From positions 1 through 45,705 of the forward strand of contig NZ_VZPP01000026.1 of the NCBI RefSeq assembly GCF_008801475.1: 45,705 bases of DNA, written 5' to 3'. The translations under genes and the position numbers were made by a program. Below the pieces are notes generated by a model that was given only the letters and a program-made list of their open reading frames with translations, had not been told where the DNA came from and did not search any database. The stretch's first letter is position 1, and each line of letters begins with the position of its first letter. The DNA comes from Pseudomonas moorei. Lineage in GTDB: Bacteria; Pseudomonadota; Gammaproteobacteria; Pseudomonadales; Pseudomonadaceae. Shown here piece after piece: positions 10,860 to 20,793 of the stretch.

Positions 10860-13800
10860 TTGAAAGACCTACTGAATTTGCTGAAAAACCAGGGTCAAGT
10901 CGAAGAGTTCGACGCCATCCGTATCGGATTGGCATCGCCTGAGATGATCCGTTCGTGGTCGTTCGGTGAAGTTAAAAAGCCGGAAACCATCAACTACCGT
11001 ACGTTCAAACCTGAGCGTGACGGTCTGTTCTGCGCCAAAATCTTTGGCCCGGTAAAGGATTACGAGTGCCTGTGCGGTAAGTACAAGCGCTTGAAGCACC
11101 GCGGTGTGATCTGCGAGAAGTGCGGCGTTGAAGTAGCACTGGCAAAAGTTCGTCGTGAGCGCATGGCGCACATTGAACTGGCTTCGCCGGTTGCCCACAT
11201 CTGGTTCCTGAAGTCGCTGCCGTCTCGTATCGGCTTGCTGATGGACATGACCCTGCGTGATATCGAGCGCGTTCTCTACTTCGAGAGCTATGTCGTTATC
11301 GATCCAGGCATGACCACCCTTGAAAAAGGTCAACTGCTCAACGACGAGCAGTATTTCGAAGCGCTGGAAGAGTTCGGCGACGATTTCGATGCCCGTATGG
11401 GTGCCGAAGCTGTCCGCGAACTGCTGCACGCTATCGACCTGGAGCACGAGATTGGTCGCCTGCGTGAAGAAATTCCGCAAACCAACTCCGAAACCAAGAT
11501 CAAGAAGCTGTCCAAGCGTCTGAAGTTGATGGAAGCCTTCCAGGGTTCCGGCAACCTGCCAGAGTGGATGGTGCTGACCGTTCTGCCGGTTCTGCCGCCA
11601 GATCTGCGTCCACTGGTCCCGCTGGATGGCGGTCGTTTCGCGACTTCCGACCTCAACGATCTGTATCGTCGTGTGATCAACCGTAACAACCGTTTGAAGC
11701 GCCTGCTGGATCTGTCCGCTCCGGACATCATCGTGCGCAACGAAAAGCGTATGTTGCAGGAAGCCGTCGATGCATTGCTCGACAACGGTCGTCGTGGCCG
11801 CGCTATCACTGGTTCCAACAAACGTCCTCTGAAATCCTTGGCTGACATGATCAAGGGGAAGCAAGGTCGTTTCCGTCAGAACTTGCTCGGTAAGCGTGTT
11901 GACTACTCGGGTCGTTCGGTAATTACCGTAGGCCCGACCCTGCGTCTGCACCAGTGCGGTCTGCCGAAGAAAATGGCTCTTGAGCTGTTCAAGCCGTTCA
12001 TTTTCGGCAAGCTGGAAATGCGTGGTCTCGCGACCACCATCAAAGCCGCCAAGAAGATGGTCGAGCGCGAGCTGCCAGAAGTTTGGGACGTTCTCGCTGA
12101 AGTGATTCGCGAACACCCAGTGCTTCTCAACCGTGCACCGACCCTTCACCGTCTGGGTATCCAGGCGTTTGAACCGGTACTGATCGAAGGTAAGGCTATC
12201 CAGCTGCACCCTCTGGTCTGCGCCGCGTACAACGCCGACTTCGACGGCGACCAAATGGCCGTGCACGTACCGCTGACACTGGAAGCCCAGTTGGAAGCGC
12301 GTGCGTTGATGATGTCGACCAACAACATTCTGTCGCCAGCCAACGGTGAGCCAATCATCGTTCCGTCGCAGGACGTTGTATTGGGTCTGTACTACATGAC
12401 TCGTGAAGCGATCAACGCCAAGGGCGAAGGTCGTGTATTCGCGGACCTGCAGGAAGTTGACCGTGTGTTCCGTGCCGGCGAAGCCGCTCTGCACGCCAAG
12501 GTCAAAGTGCGGATCAACGAAACCGTCAACGACCGTGATGGCGGCAGCGTGACCAACACCCGTATCGTCGACACCACTGTCGGCCGTGCGCTGTTGTTCC
12601 AGGTTGTGCCAAAAGGTCTGTCGTACGACGTCGTCAACCTGCCGATGAAGAAGAAGGCGATCTCCAAGCTGATCAACCAGTGCTACCGCGTGGTTGGTCT
12701 GAAAGAGACCGTGATCTTCGCTGACCAGTTGATGTACACCGGTTTTGCCTATTCGACCATTTCCGGCGTTTCCATCGGTGTTAACGACTTCGTTATCCCG
12801 GATGAAAAAGCCCGCATCATCGGTGCAGCCACCGATGAAGTGAAAGAGATCGAAAGTCAGTACGCCTCCGGCCTGGTAACCCAGGGCGAGAAGTACAACA
12901 AAGTGATCGACCTCTGGTCCAAGGCGAACGACGAAGTTTCCAAGGCGATGATGGCCAACCTCTCGAAAGAGAAGGTCATCGACCGTCATGGCGTCGAAGT
13001 CGACCAGGAATCCTTCAACTCGATGTACATGATGGCCGACTCGGGCGCACGGGGTTCTGCCGCGCAGATCCGTCAGCTCGCCGGTATGCGTGGCCTGATG
13101 GCCAAGCCGGACGGCTCCATCATCGAAACGCCGATTACTGCGAACTTCCGTGAAGGTTTGAGCGTACTCCAGTACTTCATCTCCACTCACGGTGCTCGTA
13201 AGGGTCTTGCGGATACCGCGTTGAAAACAGCTAACTCCGGTTACCTGACTCGTCGTCTGGTAGACGTAGCGCAAGATCTGGTTGTAACCGAGATCGATTG
13301 CGGCACCGAACACGGCCTGGTAATGACTCCGCACATTGAAGGCGGTGACGTTGTAGAGCCATTGGGTGAGCGCGTATTGGGTCGTGTTATCGCCCGTGAC
13401 GTATTCAAGCCAGGTACCGAGGACGTCATCGTTCCTGCCGGCACCCTGGTAGACGAGAAGTGGGTCGAGTTCATCGAACTCAACAGCATCGACGAAGTGA
13501 TCGTTCGCTCGCCGATTAGCTGTGAAACCCGCTATGGCATTTGCGCCAAGTGCTACGGCCGCGATCTGGCTCGTGGTCACCAGGTGAACATCGGTGAAGC
13601 AGTCGGCGTTATCGCTGCCCAGTCCATCGGTGAGCCGGGTACCCAGCTGACGATGCGTACGTTCCACATCGGTGGTGCGGCAAGCCGGACCTCCGCAGCC
13701 GACAGCGTTCAGGTGAAGAATGGCGGTACCGTCCGTCTGCACAACCTGAAACACGTTGAACGAGTGGATGGCCACCTGGTTGCCGTGTCCCGTTCTGGCG

Positions 13801-15059
13801 AACTGGCTATCGCTGATGACTTCGGTCGTGAGCGCGAGCGTTACAAGCTGCCGTACGGTGCCGTGATTTCGGTTAAAGAAGGTGACAAGGTCGACGCTGG
13901 CGCAATCGTGGCCAAGTGGGACCCGCACACTCACCCGATCGTTACCGAAATGAAAGGTACCGTGACCTACGTGGGCATGGAAGAAGGCATCACGATCAAG
14001 CGTCAGACTGACGAATTGACCGGTATGACCAACATTGAGGTACTCGACGCCAAAGATCGTCCAGCTGCCGGTAAAGACATCCGTCCTGCCGTGAAGATGG
14101 TCGACGACAACGGCAAGGATCTGTTGCTGCCAGGCACTGACGTTATCGCTCAGTACTTCCTGCCAGCCAACGCCCTGGTCGGTGTAGCGGACGGTGCGAA
14201 GATTGCGATCGGTGATGTTATCGCCCGTATCCCGCAAGAAACTTCGAAGACCCGTGACATCACCGGTGGTCTGCCGCGTGTTGCCGACTTGTTCGAAGCT
14301 CGTCGTCCGAAAGAGGCGTCGATTCTGGCTGAAGTCAGCGGCACCATCGCGTTCGGTAAAGAGACCAAAGGCAAGCGCCGTCTGGTTATCACTCCGAACG
14401 ACGGTAGCGATCCGTATGAAGAGCTGATTCCGAAGTGGCGTCACCTGAACGTGTTCGAAGGCGAACAGGTAAACCGCGGCGAAGTTATCTCCGACGGCCC
14501 AAGCGATCCACACGACATCCTGCGTCTGCTGGGTGTGAGTGCGCTGGCCAAGTACATCGTCAACGAGATCCAGGACGTTTACCGTCTGCAAGGCGTGAAA
14601 ATCAACGACAAGCACATCGAGACCATCCTGCGTCAGATGCTGCGTAAAGTTGAGATCGCTGAATCCGGCGATTCCAGTTTCATCAAGGGCGACCAGATGG
14701 AACTGACTCACGTACTGGTAGAGAACGAGCGTCTGAGCGCGGAAGACAAGTTTGTCTCCAAGTTCACTCGCGTTCTGCTGGGTATCACCAAGGCGTCGTT
14801 GTCCACCGAATCGTTCATCTCGGCGGCTTCCTTCCAGGAAACCACTCGCGTACTGACCGAGGCGGCGGTAACCGGCAAGCGCGATTACCTGCGCGGCCTG
14901 AAAGAAAACGTGGTCGTGGGTCGTCTGATCCCGGCTGGTACCGGTCTGGCTTATCACAGCGAGCGTAAGCGTCGCCGTGATGCAGACAAGCCGTTGCGCG
15001 TAAGCGCCAGTGAAGTGGAAGCTGCACTGACCGAAGCGCTGAACTCGAGCGGTAACTGA
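10860..15059 (+). CDS. rpoC: DNA-directed RNA polymerase subunit beta'
   Basis: A 1399-residue beta' subunit. The catalytic loop NADFDGDQ places Mg-binding Asp at 460, 462 and 464. The N-terminal zinc site has Cys at 70, 72, 85 and 88, and the second zinc site includes the CETRYGICAKCYG segment. The start is TTG at 10860, chosen because it gives the canonical MKDLLNLLKNQGQVEEFDAI and has AGGAGG at 10847-10852, 7 nt upstream. A TTG start may help match beta' output to beta. Confidence 0.99.
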   Translation: MKDLLNLLKNQGQVEEFDAIRIGLASPEMIRSWSFGEVKKPETINYRTFKPERDGLFCAKIFGPVKDYECLCGKYKRLKHRGVICEKCGVEVALAKVRRERMAHIELASPVAHIWFLKSLPSRIGLLMDMTLRDIERVLYFESYVVIDPGMTTLEKGQLLNDEQYFEALEEFGDDFDARMGAEAVRELLHAIDLEHEIGRLREEIPQTNSETKIKKLSKRLKLMEAFQGSGNLPEWMVLTVLPVLPPDLRPLVPLDGGRFATSDLNDLYRRVINRNNRLKRLLDLSAPDIIVRNEKRMLQEAVDALLDNGRRGRAITGSNKRPLKSLADMIKGKQGRFRQNLLGKRVDYSGRSVITVGPTLRLHQCGLPKKMALELFKPFIFGKLEMRGLATTIKAAKKMVERELPEVWDVLAEVIREHPVLLNRAPTLHRLGIQAFEPVLIEGKAIQLHPLVCAAYNADFDGDQMAVHVPLTLEAQLEARALMMSTNNILSPANGEPIIVPSQDVVLGLYYMTREAINAKGEGRVFADLQEVDRVFRAGEAALHAKVKVRINETVNDRDGGSVTNTRIVDTTVGRALLFQVVPKGLSYDVVNLPMKKKAISKLINQCYRVVGLKETVIFADQLMYTGFAYSTISGVSIGVNDFVIPDEKARIIGAATDEVKEIESQYASGLVTQGEKYNKVIDLWSKANDEVSKAMMANLSKEKVIDRHGVEVDQESFNSMYMMADSGARGSAAQIRQLAGMRGLMAKPDGSIIETPITANFREGLSVLQYFISTHGARKGLADTALKTANSGYLTRRLVDVAQDLVVTEIDCGTEHGLVMTPHIEGGDVVEPLGERVLGRVIARDVFKPGTEDVIVPAGTLVDEKWVEFIELNSIDEVIVRSPISCETRYGICAKCYGRDLARGHQVNIGEAVGVIAAQSIGEPGTQLTMRTFHIGGAASRTSAADSVQVKNGGTVRLHNLKHVERVDGHLVAVSRSGELAIADDFGRERERYKLPYGAVISVKEGDKVDAGAIVAKWDPHTHPIVTEMKGTVTYVGMEEGITIKRQTDELTGMTNIEVLDAKDRPAAGKDIRPAVKMVDDNGKDLLLPGTDVIAQYFLPANALVGVADGAKIAIGDVIARIPQETSKTRDITGGLPRVADLFEARRPKEASILAEVSGTIAFGKETKGKRRLVITPNDGSDPYEELIPKWRHLNVFEGEQVNRGEVISDGPSDPHDILRLLGVSALAKYIVNEIQDVYRLQGVKINDKHIETILRQMLRKVEIAESGDSSFIKGDQMELTHVLVENERLSAEDKFVSKFTRVLLGITKASLSTESFISAASFQETTRVLTEAAVTGKRDYLRGLKENVVVGRLIPAGTGLAYHSERKRRRDADKPLRVSASEVEAALTEALNSSGN

Positions 15060-15155
15060 GTTCTGCGGTAAATGAGCGTAAGGCCCTGGTCACTCCGTTC
15101 ATCGAATCGAGACAAATTGTCGAGGTTGGATGAGCGGGGAGGTCGGGGCCTTGCC

Positions 15156-15184
15156 TTGACTGGGGACAAGATCCTCTTTAGACT
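15156..15184 (+). promoter_or_regulatory. Candidate promoter of the str operon
   Basis: TTGACT (15156-15161), a 17-bp spacer and TAGACT (15179-15184) in the 216-bp rpoC-rpsL gap. The start point would be near 15191, about 85 nt before rpsL. Confidence 0.55.
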
Positions 15185-15201
15185 CTTGTACCCCTAAATT
15201 T

Positions 15202-15232
15202 GGCGGGAACTCGTTCCTGCCATTTTGCTTTT
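15202..15232 (+). terminator. Hairpin with T-rich tail upstream of rpsL
   Basis: GGCGGGAAC (15202-15210) and GTTCCTGCC (15213-15221) can pair (one G-U; the tight loop probably opens one pair) and ATTTTGCTTTT follows. It could terminate rpoBC readthrough or act as an attenuator inside the rpsL leader, because it lies after the candidate promoter. Confidence 0.6.
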
Positions 15233-15275
15233 CTTGCAAGACAATAGCGTCGCAAGACAACAGTGGAGCTAGTAG

Positions 15276-15647
15276 ATGGCAACTATCAACCAGCTGGTAC
15301 GTCAGCCGCGTAAGCGTATCGTCGAGAAATCCGACGTGCCTGCGCTGCAGAACTGCCCGCAACGTCGTGGCGTGTGCACCCGTGTGTACACCACTACGCC
15401 GAAAAAACCTAACTCGGCACTGCGTAAAGTATGCCGTGTGCGTCTGACCAACGGTTTCGAGGTTTCCTCGTACATCGGCGGTGAAGGCCACAACCTGCAA
15501 GAGCACAGCGTGGTACTGATCCGCGGCGGTCGTGTAAAAGACTTGCCAGGTGTTCGTTACCACACCGTACGCGGTTCTTTGGATACTTCCGGCGTTAAAG
15601 GTCGTAACCAGGGTCGTTCGAAGTACGGTACCAAGCGTCCGAAGTAA
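15276..15647 (+). CDS. rpsL: 30S ribosomal protein S12
   Basis: A 123-residue S12, the decoding-centre protein that sets translational accuracy. The conserved loop [12 protein letters not shown] has lysines at 43 and 44, and the [13 protein letters not shown] loop is unchanged, so no streptomycin-resistance substitution is apparent. It is the first gene of the str operon, with its own candidate promoter. A 119-bp gap follows before rpsG; the analogous E. coli gap is the target of S7 autoregulation. Confidence 0.98.
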
Positions 15648-15766
15648 TAGTCGCTTGCTGCAAAAAACTGATTTCTATTTTTCTGAGTCGATAAGAGTAA
15701 GGTCGGAGGCGTCCCGTCAAGGGCACCGATTCCGAGCGAACCTGAAGACCGTTTGAGGGCTTATCC

Positions 15767-16237
15767 ATGCCAAGAAGACGCGTAGCAGCCAAGCGCGAAG
15801 TGCTTGACGATCCAAAATACGGAAGCCAAATCCTGGCCAAGTTCATGAACCACGTGATGGAAAGCGGTAAGAAAGCCGTTGCCGAGCGTATCGTTTATGG
15901 CGCGCTGGAAAAGGTTAAAGAACGCAAGAACAGCGACCCCCTGGAAATCTTCGAGAAAGCTCTCGACGCCATCGCTCCGCTGGTCGAAGTAAAGTCGCGC
16001 CGTGTAGGCGGTGCTACTTACCAGGTTCCGGTTGAAGTTCGTCCGTCCCGTCGTAACGCTCTGGCAATGCGCTGGTTGGTAGACTTCGCCCGTAAGCGCG
16101 GCGAGAAGTCTATGGCTCTGCGTTTGGCTGGCGAACTGCTGGACGCTGCCGAAGGTAAAGGTGCTGCAGTTAAGAAGCGTGAAGACGTGCACCGTATGGC
16201 TGAAGCTAACAAAGCTTTCTCGCACTACCGCTTCTAA
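15767..16237 (+). CDS. rpsG: 30S ribosomal protein S7
   Basis: A 156-residue S7, a primary 16S rRNA binder that nucleates assembly of the 30S head and lines the E site. [20 protein letters not shown] and [15 protein letters not shown] are typical. In enterobacteria S7 represses its own operon through the rpsL-rpsG intercistronic mRNA. The corresponding 119-bp gap here (15648-15766) has no ORF. Confidence 0.98.
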
Positions 16238-16267
16238 TTTTAGCGTCACTAATTTTGCGAGGGCTTT

Positions 16268-18373
16268 ATGGCTCGTACTACACCGATTAATCGCTACCGT
16301 AACATTGGTATCGTTGCTCACGTGGATGCTGGTAAAACCACCACCACTGAGCGCGTCCTTTTTTACACTGGCAAAAGTCACAAGATGGGCGAGGTGCATG
16401 ACGGCGCCGCGACCACGGACTGGATGGTGCAGGAGCAGGAGCGTGGTATTACCATTACTTCTGCTGCTATTACCGCCTTCTGGCAGGGTTCCGCTAAGCA
16501 GCACAAGGACCAATACCGTTTCAACGTCATCGATACCCCGGGTCACGTAGACTTCACTATTGAAGTTGAGCGTTCCCTGCGTGTGCTCGACGGCGCGGTC
16601 GTTGTGTTCTGCGGTACTTCCGGCGTTGAGCCTCAGTCCGAAACCGTATGGCGTCAAGCCAACAAGTACGGTGTTCCACGTATCGTTTACGTGAACAAGA
16701 TGGACCGTGCCGGTGCGAACTTCCTGCGCGTGATCGCTCAGATCAAGCAGCGTCTGGGTCACACTCCGGTGCCGATCCAGTTGGCTATCGGTTCCGAGGA
16801 CAACTTCCAGGGTCAGATTGATCTGATGACCATGGAAGCGGTTTACTGGAACGATGCTGACAAGGGCATGACTCCACGTCGCGAGCCTATCCCTGCTGAG
16901 CTGCAGGAGTTGGCTGAAGAGTGGCGCAGCAACATGGTTGAGGCTGCGGCCGAAGCCAGCGAAGAGCTGATGAACAAGTACCTCGAAGGCGAAGAGCTCT
17001 CCATCGAGGAAATCAAGGCCGCTCTGCGTCAGCGTACCATCGCCGGTGAGATCGTTCTGGCTGTTTGCGGTTCTTCCTTCAAGAACAAGGGTGTTCCCCT
17101 GGTTCTCGACGCCGTTATCGACTACCTGCCTGCGCCAACTGACATTCCTGCCATCAAGGGTACTGACCCGGATGACGAGGAAAAGCAGATGGAGCGTCAC
17201 GCAGACGACAACGAGCCGTTCTCGGCTCTGGCGTTCAAGATCGCTACCGACCCATTCGTGGGTACCTTGACCTTTGTCCGTGTTTACTCGGGTGTGTTGG
17301 CCTCCGGCGACGGCGTGATCAACTCGGTTAAAGGCAAGAAAGAGCGTGTGGGTCGTATGGTGCAAATGCACGCAAACGCCCGCGAAGAAATCAAGGAAGT
17401 ACGCGCTGGTGACATCGCGGCCTTGATCGGCATGAAGGACGTCACCACTGGTGAAACTTTGTGCAACGCTGACAAGCCAATCATCCTGGTTCGTATGGAC
17501 TTCCCGGAACCGGTTATTTCGGTTGCCGTTGAGCCCAAGACCAAGGATGACCAGGAAAAAATGGGTATCGCTCTGGGCAAACTTGCTCAGGAAGACCCGT
17601 CTTTCCGCGTCAAAACTGATGAAGAGACTGGTCAAACGATCATCTCCGGCATGGGCGAGTTGCACCTGGACATCCTGGTTGACCGGATGCGCCGTGAGTT
17701 CAACGTCGAAGCCAACATCGGTAAGCCTCAGGTTTCCTATCGTGAGCGCATCACGAAGAGTTGCGAAATCGAAGGCAAGTTCGTTCGTCAGTCCGGCGGT
17801 CGTGGCCAGTTCGGTCATTGCTGGATCCGTTTTGCACCTGCTGACGAAGGTCAGGAAGGTCTGCAATTCCTGAACGAAGTAGTGGGTGGTGTGGTTCCTA
17901 AGGAATACATCCCGGCTATCCAGAAGGGCATCGAAGAGCAGATGAAGAACGGTGTTGTTGCCGGCTATCCGCTGATCGGCCTGAAGGCTACCGTGTTTGA
18001 TGGTTCTTACCACGACGTCGACTCGAACGAGATGGCGTTTAAGGTGGCTGCTTCCATGGCGACCAAGCAACTGGCCCAGAAGGGCGGTGGTGAGTTGCTT
18101 GAGCCGATCATGGCGGTAGAGGTTGTTACGCCTGAAGACTATATGGGTGACGTGATGGGCGACCTTAACCGTCGTCGCGGCATGATTCTGGGTATGGAAG
18201 ATACGGTTTCCGGTAAGGTTATCCGTGCTGAAGTTCCGTTGGGCGAGATGTTCGGTTATGCGACCGACGTTCGTTCGATGTCCCAGGGTCGCGCAAGCTA
18301 CTCTATGGAATTCAAAAAATACAATACGGCTCCGTCGCACATCGTCGAAACCGTTACCAAAAAACAAGGCTGA
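16268..18373 (+). CDS. fusA: Elongation factor G
   Basis: A 701-residue translational GTPase that drives ribosomal translocation and, with RRF, ribosome recycling. It has G1 AHVDAGKTT at 17-25, G3 DTPGHVDF and G4 NKMD, with domains II-V to the end. It lies 30 bp after rpsG and 30 bp before tuf within the str operon. The related EF-G2 type is excluded by the operon context and sequence. Confidence 0.98.
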   Translation: MARTTPINRYRNIGIVAHVDAGKTTTTERVLFYTGKSHKMGEVHDGAATTDWMVQEQERGITITSAAITAFWQGSAKQHKDQYRFNVIDTPGHVDFTIEVERSLRVLDGAVVVFCGTSGVEPQSETVWRQANKYGVPRIVYVNKMDRAGANFLRVIAQIKQRLGHTPVPIQLAIGSEDNFQGQIDLMTMEAVYWNDADKGMTPRREPIPAELQELAEEWRSNMVEAAAEASEELMNKYLEGEELSIEEIKAALRQRTIAGEIVLAVCGSSFKNKGVPLVLDAVIDYLPAPTDIPAIKGTDPDDEEKQMERHADDNEPFSALAFKIATDPFVGTLTFVRVYSGVLASGDGVINSVKGKKERVGRMVQMHANAREEIKEVRAGDIAALIGMKDVTTGETLCNADKPIILVRMDFPEPVISVAVEPKTKDDQEKMGIALGKLAQEDPSFRVKTDEETGQTIISGMGELHLDILVDRMRREFNVEANIGKPQVSYRERITKSCEIEGKFVRQSGGRGQFGHCWIRFAPADEGQEGLQFLNEVVGGVVPKEYIPAIQKGIEEQMKNGVVAGYPLIGLKATVFDGSYHDVDSNEMAFKVAASMATKQLAQKGGGELLEPIMAVEVVTPEDYMGDVMGDLNRRRGMILGMEDTVSGKVIRAEVPLGEMFGYATDVRSMSQGRASYSMEFKKYNTAPSHIVETVTKKQG

Positions 18374-18403
18374 TTCAGTCCTTTAGGCAAGGAGTTAATT
18401 GTC

Positions 18404-19597
18404 GTGGCTAAAGAAAAATTTGATCGTTCCCTACCGCACGTCAACGTTGGCACTATCGGTCACGTTGACCACGGTAAAACCACTCTGACCGCTGCTCTGA
18501 CTCGCGTCTGCTCCGAAGTTTTCGGTTCGGCTCGTGTTGACTTCGACAAGATCGACAGCGCACCAGAAGAGAAAGCTCGCGGTATCACCATCAACACTGC
18601 ACACGTTGAGTACAACTCGAACATTCGTCACTACGCTCACGTTGACTGCCCAGGTCACGCTGACTACGTGAAGAACATGATCACTGGTGCTGCCCAGATG
18701 GACGGCGCGATCCTGGTTTGCTCGGCCGCTGATGGTCCGATGCCACAAACTCGTGAGCACATCCTGCTGTCCCGTCAGGTAGGCGTTCCGTACATCGTGG
18801 TTTTCCTGAACAAGGCTGACCTGGTAGACGACGCTGAGCTGCTGGAACTGGTTGAGATGGAAGTGCGCGATCTGCTGAGCACTTACGACTTCCCAGGCGA
18901 CGACACTCCAATCATCATCGGCTCTGCCCGTATGGCGCTGGAAGGTCTGGACGATAACGAAATGGGCACCACTGCCGTTCGTAAGCTGGTTGAGACTCTG
19001 GACAGCTACATCCCAGAGCCAGAGCGTGCTATCGACAAGCCATTCCTGATGCCAATCGAAGACGTATTCTCGATCTCCGGTCGTGGTACTGTTGTGACTG
19101 GTCGTATCGAGCGCGGTATCGTTCGCGTTCAAGATGCTCTGGAAATCGTTGGTCTGCGTGACACCACCACCACCACCTGCACCGGTGTTGAGATGTTCCG
19201 CAAGCTGCTCGACGAAGGTCGTGCTGGCGAGAACTGCGGCGTTCTGCTGCGTGGTACCAAGCGTGACGACGTTGAGCGTGGCCAGGTTCTGGTTAAGCCA
19301 GGTTCGGTTAAGCCGCACACCAAGTTCACCGCAGAAGTTTACGTTCTGAGCAAGGAAGAAGGCGGTCGTCACACTCCGTTCTTCAAAGGCTACCGTCCAC
19401 AGTTCTACTTCCGTACTACTGACGTGACTGGTAACTGCGAGCTGCCAGAAGGCGTTGAAATGGTAATGCCAGGCGATAACATTCAAATGACTGTTACCCT
19501 GATCAAAACCATCGCAATGGAAGACGGTCTGCGCTTCGCTATCCGTGAAGGCGGCCGTACCGTTGGTGCTGGCGTTGTAGCTAAAATCATCGAGTAA
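18404..19597 (+). CDS. tuf: Elongation factor Tu
   Basis: A 397-residue EF-Tu, the GTPase that delivers aminoacyl-tRNA to the A site. It has G1 GHVDHGKTT at 19-27, switch I RGITINT, DCPGHADYVKNM and the NKAD base-recognition motif. The start is GTG 18404 with AAGGAG about 10 nt upstream. It is the last gene of the str operon and is followed by a strong terminator. It is the only EF-Tu gene in the window; the usual second copy beside the tRNA cluster is absent. Confidence 0.98.
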   Translation: MAKEKFDRSLPHVNVGTIGHVDHGKTTLTAALTRVCSEVFGSARVDFDKIDSAPEEKARGITINTAHVEYNSNIRHYAHVDCPGHADYVKNMITGAAQMDGAILVCSAADGPMPQTREHILLSRQVGVPYIVVFLNKADLVDDAELLELVEMEVRDLLSTYDFPGDDTPIIIGSARMALEGLDDNEMGTTAVRKLVETLDSYIPEPERAIDKPFLMPIEDVFSISGRGTVVTGRIERGIVRVQDALEIVGLRDTTTTTCTGVEMFRKLLDEGRAGENCGVLLRGTKRDDVERGQVLVKPGSVKPHTKFTAEVYVLSKEEGGRHTPFFKGYRPQFYFRTTDVTGNCELPEGVEMVMPGDNIQMTVTLIKTIAMEDGLRFAIREGGRTVGAGVVAKIIE

Positions 19598-19625
19598 GCT
19601 CTTTTCGAGTCAGCTTTGATGCTTT

Positions 19626-19656
19626 GAAAAAGCCCCCGCTCAGCGGGGGCTTTTTT
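19626..19656 (+). terminator. Terminator of the str operon
   Basis: AAAAAGCCCCCGC and GCGGGGGCTTTTTT form a GC-rich stem with a TCA loop and a six-T run, ending 7 bp before the rpsJ -35 element. Confidence 0.95.
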
Positions 19657-19662
19657 ATTGGG

Positions 19663-19691
19663 TTGACACCTATCGGGGGCGTCTATAGAAT
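19663..19691 (+). promoter_or_regulatory. Sigma-70 promoter of the S10 operon
   Basis: A consensus -35 TTGACA (19663-19668), a 17-bp spacer and -10 TAGAAT (19686-19691). A roughly 55-nt leader precedes rpsJ. Confidence 0.85.
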
Positions 19692-19753
19692 TGCGCCTCC
19701 TTTTAACGGGCGTATTGCGCCCGGTGGGAATAGCAGCCGGAGTCTGAAATCCA

Positions 19754-20065
19754 ATGCAAAATCAGCAAATCCGTATCAGGTTGAAGGCTTTCGACCATCG
19801 CCTGATCGACCAATCCACCCAGGAAATCGTGGAAACCGCGAAACGTACTGGTGCTCAAGTGCGTGGTCCAATTCCACTGCCTACCCGTAAAGAGCGGTTC
19901 ACCGTTCTGGTCTCCCCGCACGTCAACAAAGACGCGCGTGACCAGTACGAGATCCGTACTCATAAGCGCGTTCTGGACATCGTCCAGCCAACGGATAAAA
20001 CCGTTGATGCACTTATGAAGCTTGATCTTGCGGCCGGTGTGGAAGTGCAGATCAGCCTCGGCTAA
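19754..20065 (+). CDS. rpsJ: 30S ribosomal protein S10
   Basis: A 103-residue S10, part of the 30S head. It also acts as NusE, the partner of NusB in antitermination and of the NusG KOW domain. [14 protein letters not shown] at the start and the [20 protein letters not shown] segment are typical. It is the first gene of the S10 operon behind a strong promoter. The leader is too short for the long L4-responsive attenuator of E. coli. Confidence 0.98.
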
Positions 20066-20145
20066 GACTCGGTCTTAGTCGTGTAACGCTCTGAAATGGG
20101 CGGCCATAGCGGGTGAAAGCCCCGTACACTCATGAGGTTTACAAC

Positions 20146-20781
20146 ATGACTATTGGTGTAGTCGGTCGTAAATGCGGTATGACCCGTATTTTCACCGAAG
20201 AAGGTGTCTCCATTCCGGTCACGGTCATTGAGATCGAGCCGAATCGCGTCACCCAGTTCAAAACTGAAGAGACCGATGGCTATCGTGCAGTGCAAGTCAC
20301 TGTCGGCGAGCGTCGCGCTTCGCGTGTAACAGCAGCTCAGGCTGGCCACTTCGCTAAGGCGAACGTAGCCGCTGGTCGTACCGTAATGGAATTCCGCCTT
20401 GAAGAAGGCGAGTACCAGGCCGGCGATCTGATCAACGCTGAAATCTTTGCCGCTGGTCAACTGGTTGATGTAACCGGTCAGTCCAAGGGTAAAGGCTTCC
20501 AGGGTACGATCAAGCGTTGGAACTTCCGCGGGCAAGATAACACCCACGGTAACTCCGTATCCCACCGCGTTCCAGGCTCTATCGGCCAGTGCCAGACTCC
20601 TGGTCGTGTATTCAAGGGCAAAAAAATGTCCGGTCATATGGGCGCTGAGCGCGTGACCGTGCAGTCCCTCGAAGTAGTGCGCGTGGACGCTGAACGCAAT
20701 CTGTTGTTGGTCAAGGGCGCTGTTCCTGGCGCTACTGGCGGCAACTTGGTTGTACGTCCAGCAGCCAAGGCTCGCGGTTAA
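20146..20781 (+). CDS. rplC: 50S ribosomal protein L3
   Basis: A 211-residue L3, an early assembly protein whose central loop reaches the peptidyl-transferase centre. The signature includes KGKGFQGTIKRW, then NFRGQDNTHGNSVSHR. The frame is open upstream to 20113, but ATG 20146 gives MTIGVVGRKCGM and has GAGGT at 20134-20138, so it was preferred. The conserved Gln of the GSIGQCQTPGRVFKGKKM segment, methylated in E. coli, is present. Confidence 0.97.
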   Translation: MTIGVVGRKCGMTRIFTEEGVSIPVTVIEIEPNRVTQFKTEETDGYRAVQVTVGERRASRVTAAQAGHFAKANVAAGRTVMEFRLEEGEYQAGDLINAEIFAAGQLVDVTGQSKGKGFQGTIKRWNFRGQDNTHGNSVSHRVPGSIGQCQTPGRVFKGKKMSGHMGAERVTVQSLEVVRVDAERNLLLVKGAVPGATGGNLVVRPAAKARG

Positions 20782-20793
20782 GGGGAAGCTGAC

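Noticed and set aside
15761..18367. 868-codon open frame opposite rpsG-fusA
   Set aside because: An antisense shadow of fusA caused by codon usage; no recognisable domains.
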